Assembly (NCBI GenBank): GCA_025057405.1 | Contig: JANWXV010000012.1 | Coordinates: 1 to 5,022, forward strand | Direction of reading: 5' to 3' | Origin: Candidatus Bipolaricaulota bacterium | GTDB taxonomy: Bacteria; Bipolaricaulota; Bipolaricaulia; RBG-16-55-9; DRXL01 | DNA: 5,022 bases | In this document: piece after piece, positions 3,826-5,022 of the stretch | Layout: each line of letters begins with the position of its first letter | How positions within the stretch are numbered: position 1 is the stretch's first letter | Translations under genes and position numbers: made by a program | The notes under the pieces: model-generated | What the model saw: the letters and a program-made list of their open reading frames with translations, nothing else | What the model was told of the DNA's origin: nothing | The model's database searches: none

Positions 3826-5022
3826 ATGAAGTATCTATCTCCGCGCCCGATGCGACAAGCATTCGGGCTTGTCTTTATTATTTTGGTTTTGACGGCTTCT
3901 CTCAGTTGGTTTGTGCCCATTAGGGCAGCGCCCATCAGCGCGACGTTTGAGACCCATCTGGCGCTCCAGTCCGCCACCTGTGGCGTGGACGAAGACGGAG
4001 ACACTTTTGTTGACGAAGACCCTCCCAACGGTAGTGATGACGACAACGATGGGGACCTAGACGAAGACACTTGCTCCAAGACCGATCTGACTGTTATCAA
4101 ATTAGAAGCCGATCTTATCGTAGAGTTGACGATCAGCGGGCTAACGATGAGCAGCACGTCGGTCTTCACGTTCAAGGGCTTGGAGTATCAAGCGTTTGGG
4201 TTCTCGGGCGCGTTGGGAGCTGTCTCTATGAAGGGTCTGATGATCTTCGCTCCCAGCATGAGCGAGATCGAGTTTGTGCGCACGGTCGGGACGCTGAGCT
4301 TGCGCTATTGTGTGCGCGCTTCTCTGCCGGGGACGATCGCTCCTCCGTTTCGTGCTTGCCCCTTCCCCGACGCGCGGCTCTACTGGCTCTTCGAAGATGT
4401 CGGCTTCTATCATCCGGCGGTGGCCAATCTCATTTTAGCTCGAACTTTTGAAGAGTCCGGGATGCTCGACGCTCCCATCATCTTTCGCAAGCAAGTCTTC
4501 GATATTTCCGTCCATCTGACGGGTCTGGCGCTAGGGCTTCATACGATGTTTGCTAACTTTGGGGATGACGTCACTCCGGAGTTTCGCGCGGGGATGGTTT
4601 TTGTCATCGAAGGGCAGACCGTGAGCGGGGTGTTGGTGCGTAGCGAGACGTGGTTGGGGGCGCGTCAGGGCTTAGAGTGCTTTGGCGAGTGCAAGCCCTT
4701 GGAGCGCCTCTACGGGGGAGTCATCGTCGAAGAGTTTGAGTTTCAAGAAGAGAAGCTCTTTATCAGAAATCTCTCGGTTGCCGGCGTGACGTTCGATCTG
4801 CGCGGCGAGATGCGGTTCTTCTCCGAGCCGGGGGCGACATGCTCTCCCATCTTCTGTTTTGTGGAGATCAGTGTGCGTGCGCCGATTCGTCCGCTCTATA
4901 TAGAGATCTCCAACACGCTGAGACTGGGGCCTGATCCGCAAGAGCGTTTTGACTATCTCATCACGAGCTTTGCGATGGGCGAGGTCTCCGTGCGCGCCAT
5001 CTGGTATTTCTATCTGGGGGCG
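3826..5022 (+). CDS. secreted protein of unknown function with acidic Ca-binding-like segment (3' end outside window)
   Basis: An uninterrupted frame of 399 codons runs to the window end with no stop, so the gene continues beyond. I do not recognise the family. Residues 1-35 form a signal peptide: basic start (Lys2, Arg7, Arg10), hydrophobic core 12-32, likely cleavage after Ala34-Ala35 or Ala39, so the product is exported. Residues 52-83 are a cysteine-bounded acidic segment with 15 Asp/Glu in 30 residues. It contains two DxDGD-type stretches (VDEDGDTFVDED and DNDGDLDED) like thrombospondin type-3 or EF-hand-like calcium loops. The rest is rich in alternating hydrophobic and polar residues, suggesting beta strands. 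Eight cysteines occur as close pairs (52/83, 162/178, 285/289, 339/344), fitting disulfides outside the cytoplasm. No membrane anchor, sorting motif or catalytic signature is visible in the part present. Confidence 0.85.
   Translation, partial: MKYLSPRPMRQAFGLVFIILVLTASLSWFVPIRAAPISATFETHLALQSATCGVDEDGDTFVDEDPPNGSDDDNDGDLDEDTCSKTDLTVIKLEADLIVELTISGLTMSSTSVFTFKGLEYQAFGFSGALGAVSMKGLMIFAPSMSEIEFVRTVGTLSLRYCVRASLPGTIAPPFRACPFPDARLYWLFEDVGFYHPAVANLILARTFEESGMLDAPIIFRKQVFDISVHLTGLALGLHTMFANFGDDVTPEFRAGMVFVIEGQTVSGVLVRSETWLGARQGLECFGECKPLERLYGGVIVEEFEFQEEKLFIRNLSVAGVTFDLRGEMRFFSEPGATCSPIFCFVEISVRAPIRPLYIEISNTLRLGPDPQERFDYLITSFAMGEVSVRAIWYFYLGA
3854..3873 (+). other. terminator-like hairpin inside the signal-peptide codons
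   Basis: GACAAGC-ATTCGG-GCTTGTC is a perfect 7-bp stem with a 6-nt loop, followed at once by TTTATTATTTT (3874-3884). It has the form of an intrinsic terminator but lies 10 codons into the secreted-protein gene. The T-rich tail also encodes the hydrophobic core (Phe-Ile-Ile-Leu-Val-Leu), so it may be coincidental. Confidence 0.4.

Noticed and set aside
3744..4175. Minus-strand 143-codon frame at the start of the secreted-protein gene
   Set aside because: Ser-rich shadow. The plus strand has the strong ribosome-binding site, signal peptide and continuous frame to the window end.
1..5022. CRISPR array, tRNA or rRNA gene, insertion sequence, phage attachment site
   Set aside because: No regularly spaced direct repeats, tRNA cloverleaf, rRNA-like stretch, transposase motif or terminal inverted repeats were seen on either strand.

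Overview
This is bacterial chromosomal DNA, tightly packed, with standard Shine-Dalgarno sites and near-consensus sigma-70 promoters. It carries five complete genes and two genes cut by the window edges. Riboflavin genes, an Mpa/ARC-type AAA ATPase and a DUF433/DUF5615 toxin-antitoxin pair together suggest an environmental, possibly uncultured lineage. The ATPase is clearly of the proteasome-associated family but lacks the C-terminal Gln-Tyr-Leu tail of the actinobacterial enzymes, so I lean away from Actinobacteria. I cannot place the organism in a phylum from the sequence alone.

Layout. On the plus strand, positions 2-412 are the 3' end of ribA (GTP cyclohydrolase II), overlapped by ribH (lumazine synthase, 393-824). 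Together they form the tail of a riboflavin operon. Converging on it from the minus strand is a three-gene cluster, read right to left: the ARC/Mpa-like AAA ATPase (3196-1478), a DUF433 antitoxin (1464-1156) and a DUF5615 PIN-like toxin (ending at 815). The toxin and ribH overlap tail to tail by 10 nt. Upstream of the ATPase, also on the minus strand, lies a complete cold-shock-protein unit. It has a TTGACA-17-TATAGT promoter, a leader of about 108 nt, the csp gene (3513-3310) and a Rho-independent terminator (3285-3252). The ATPase has its own candidate promoter just past that terminator. On the plus strand, from 3826 to the window end, is a long reading frame without a stop. It encodes a secreted protein with a signal peptide, an acidic calcium-binding-like segment and eight cysteines, and I do not recognise its family.

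How the parts relate. RibA and RibH supply the two halves of the riboflavin precursor pathway. ATPase, antitoxin and toxin are so tightly spaced (13 nt, then an overlap) that one transcript is likely. An AAA unfoldase heading a toxin-antitoxin pair is the most interesting gene arrangement here, because antitoxins are normally controlled by ATP-dependent proteolysis; the functional link is inference. The csp leader can fold so that its Shine-Dalgarno is paired with an upstream element, which points to structure-controlled translation. The 312-nt gap between csp and the secreted-protein gene is rich in dyads: an operator-like repeat over the csp -10 box, a CRP/FNR-like site and GGGG/CCCC hairpins.
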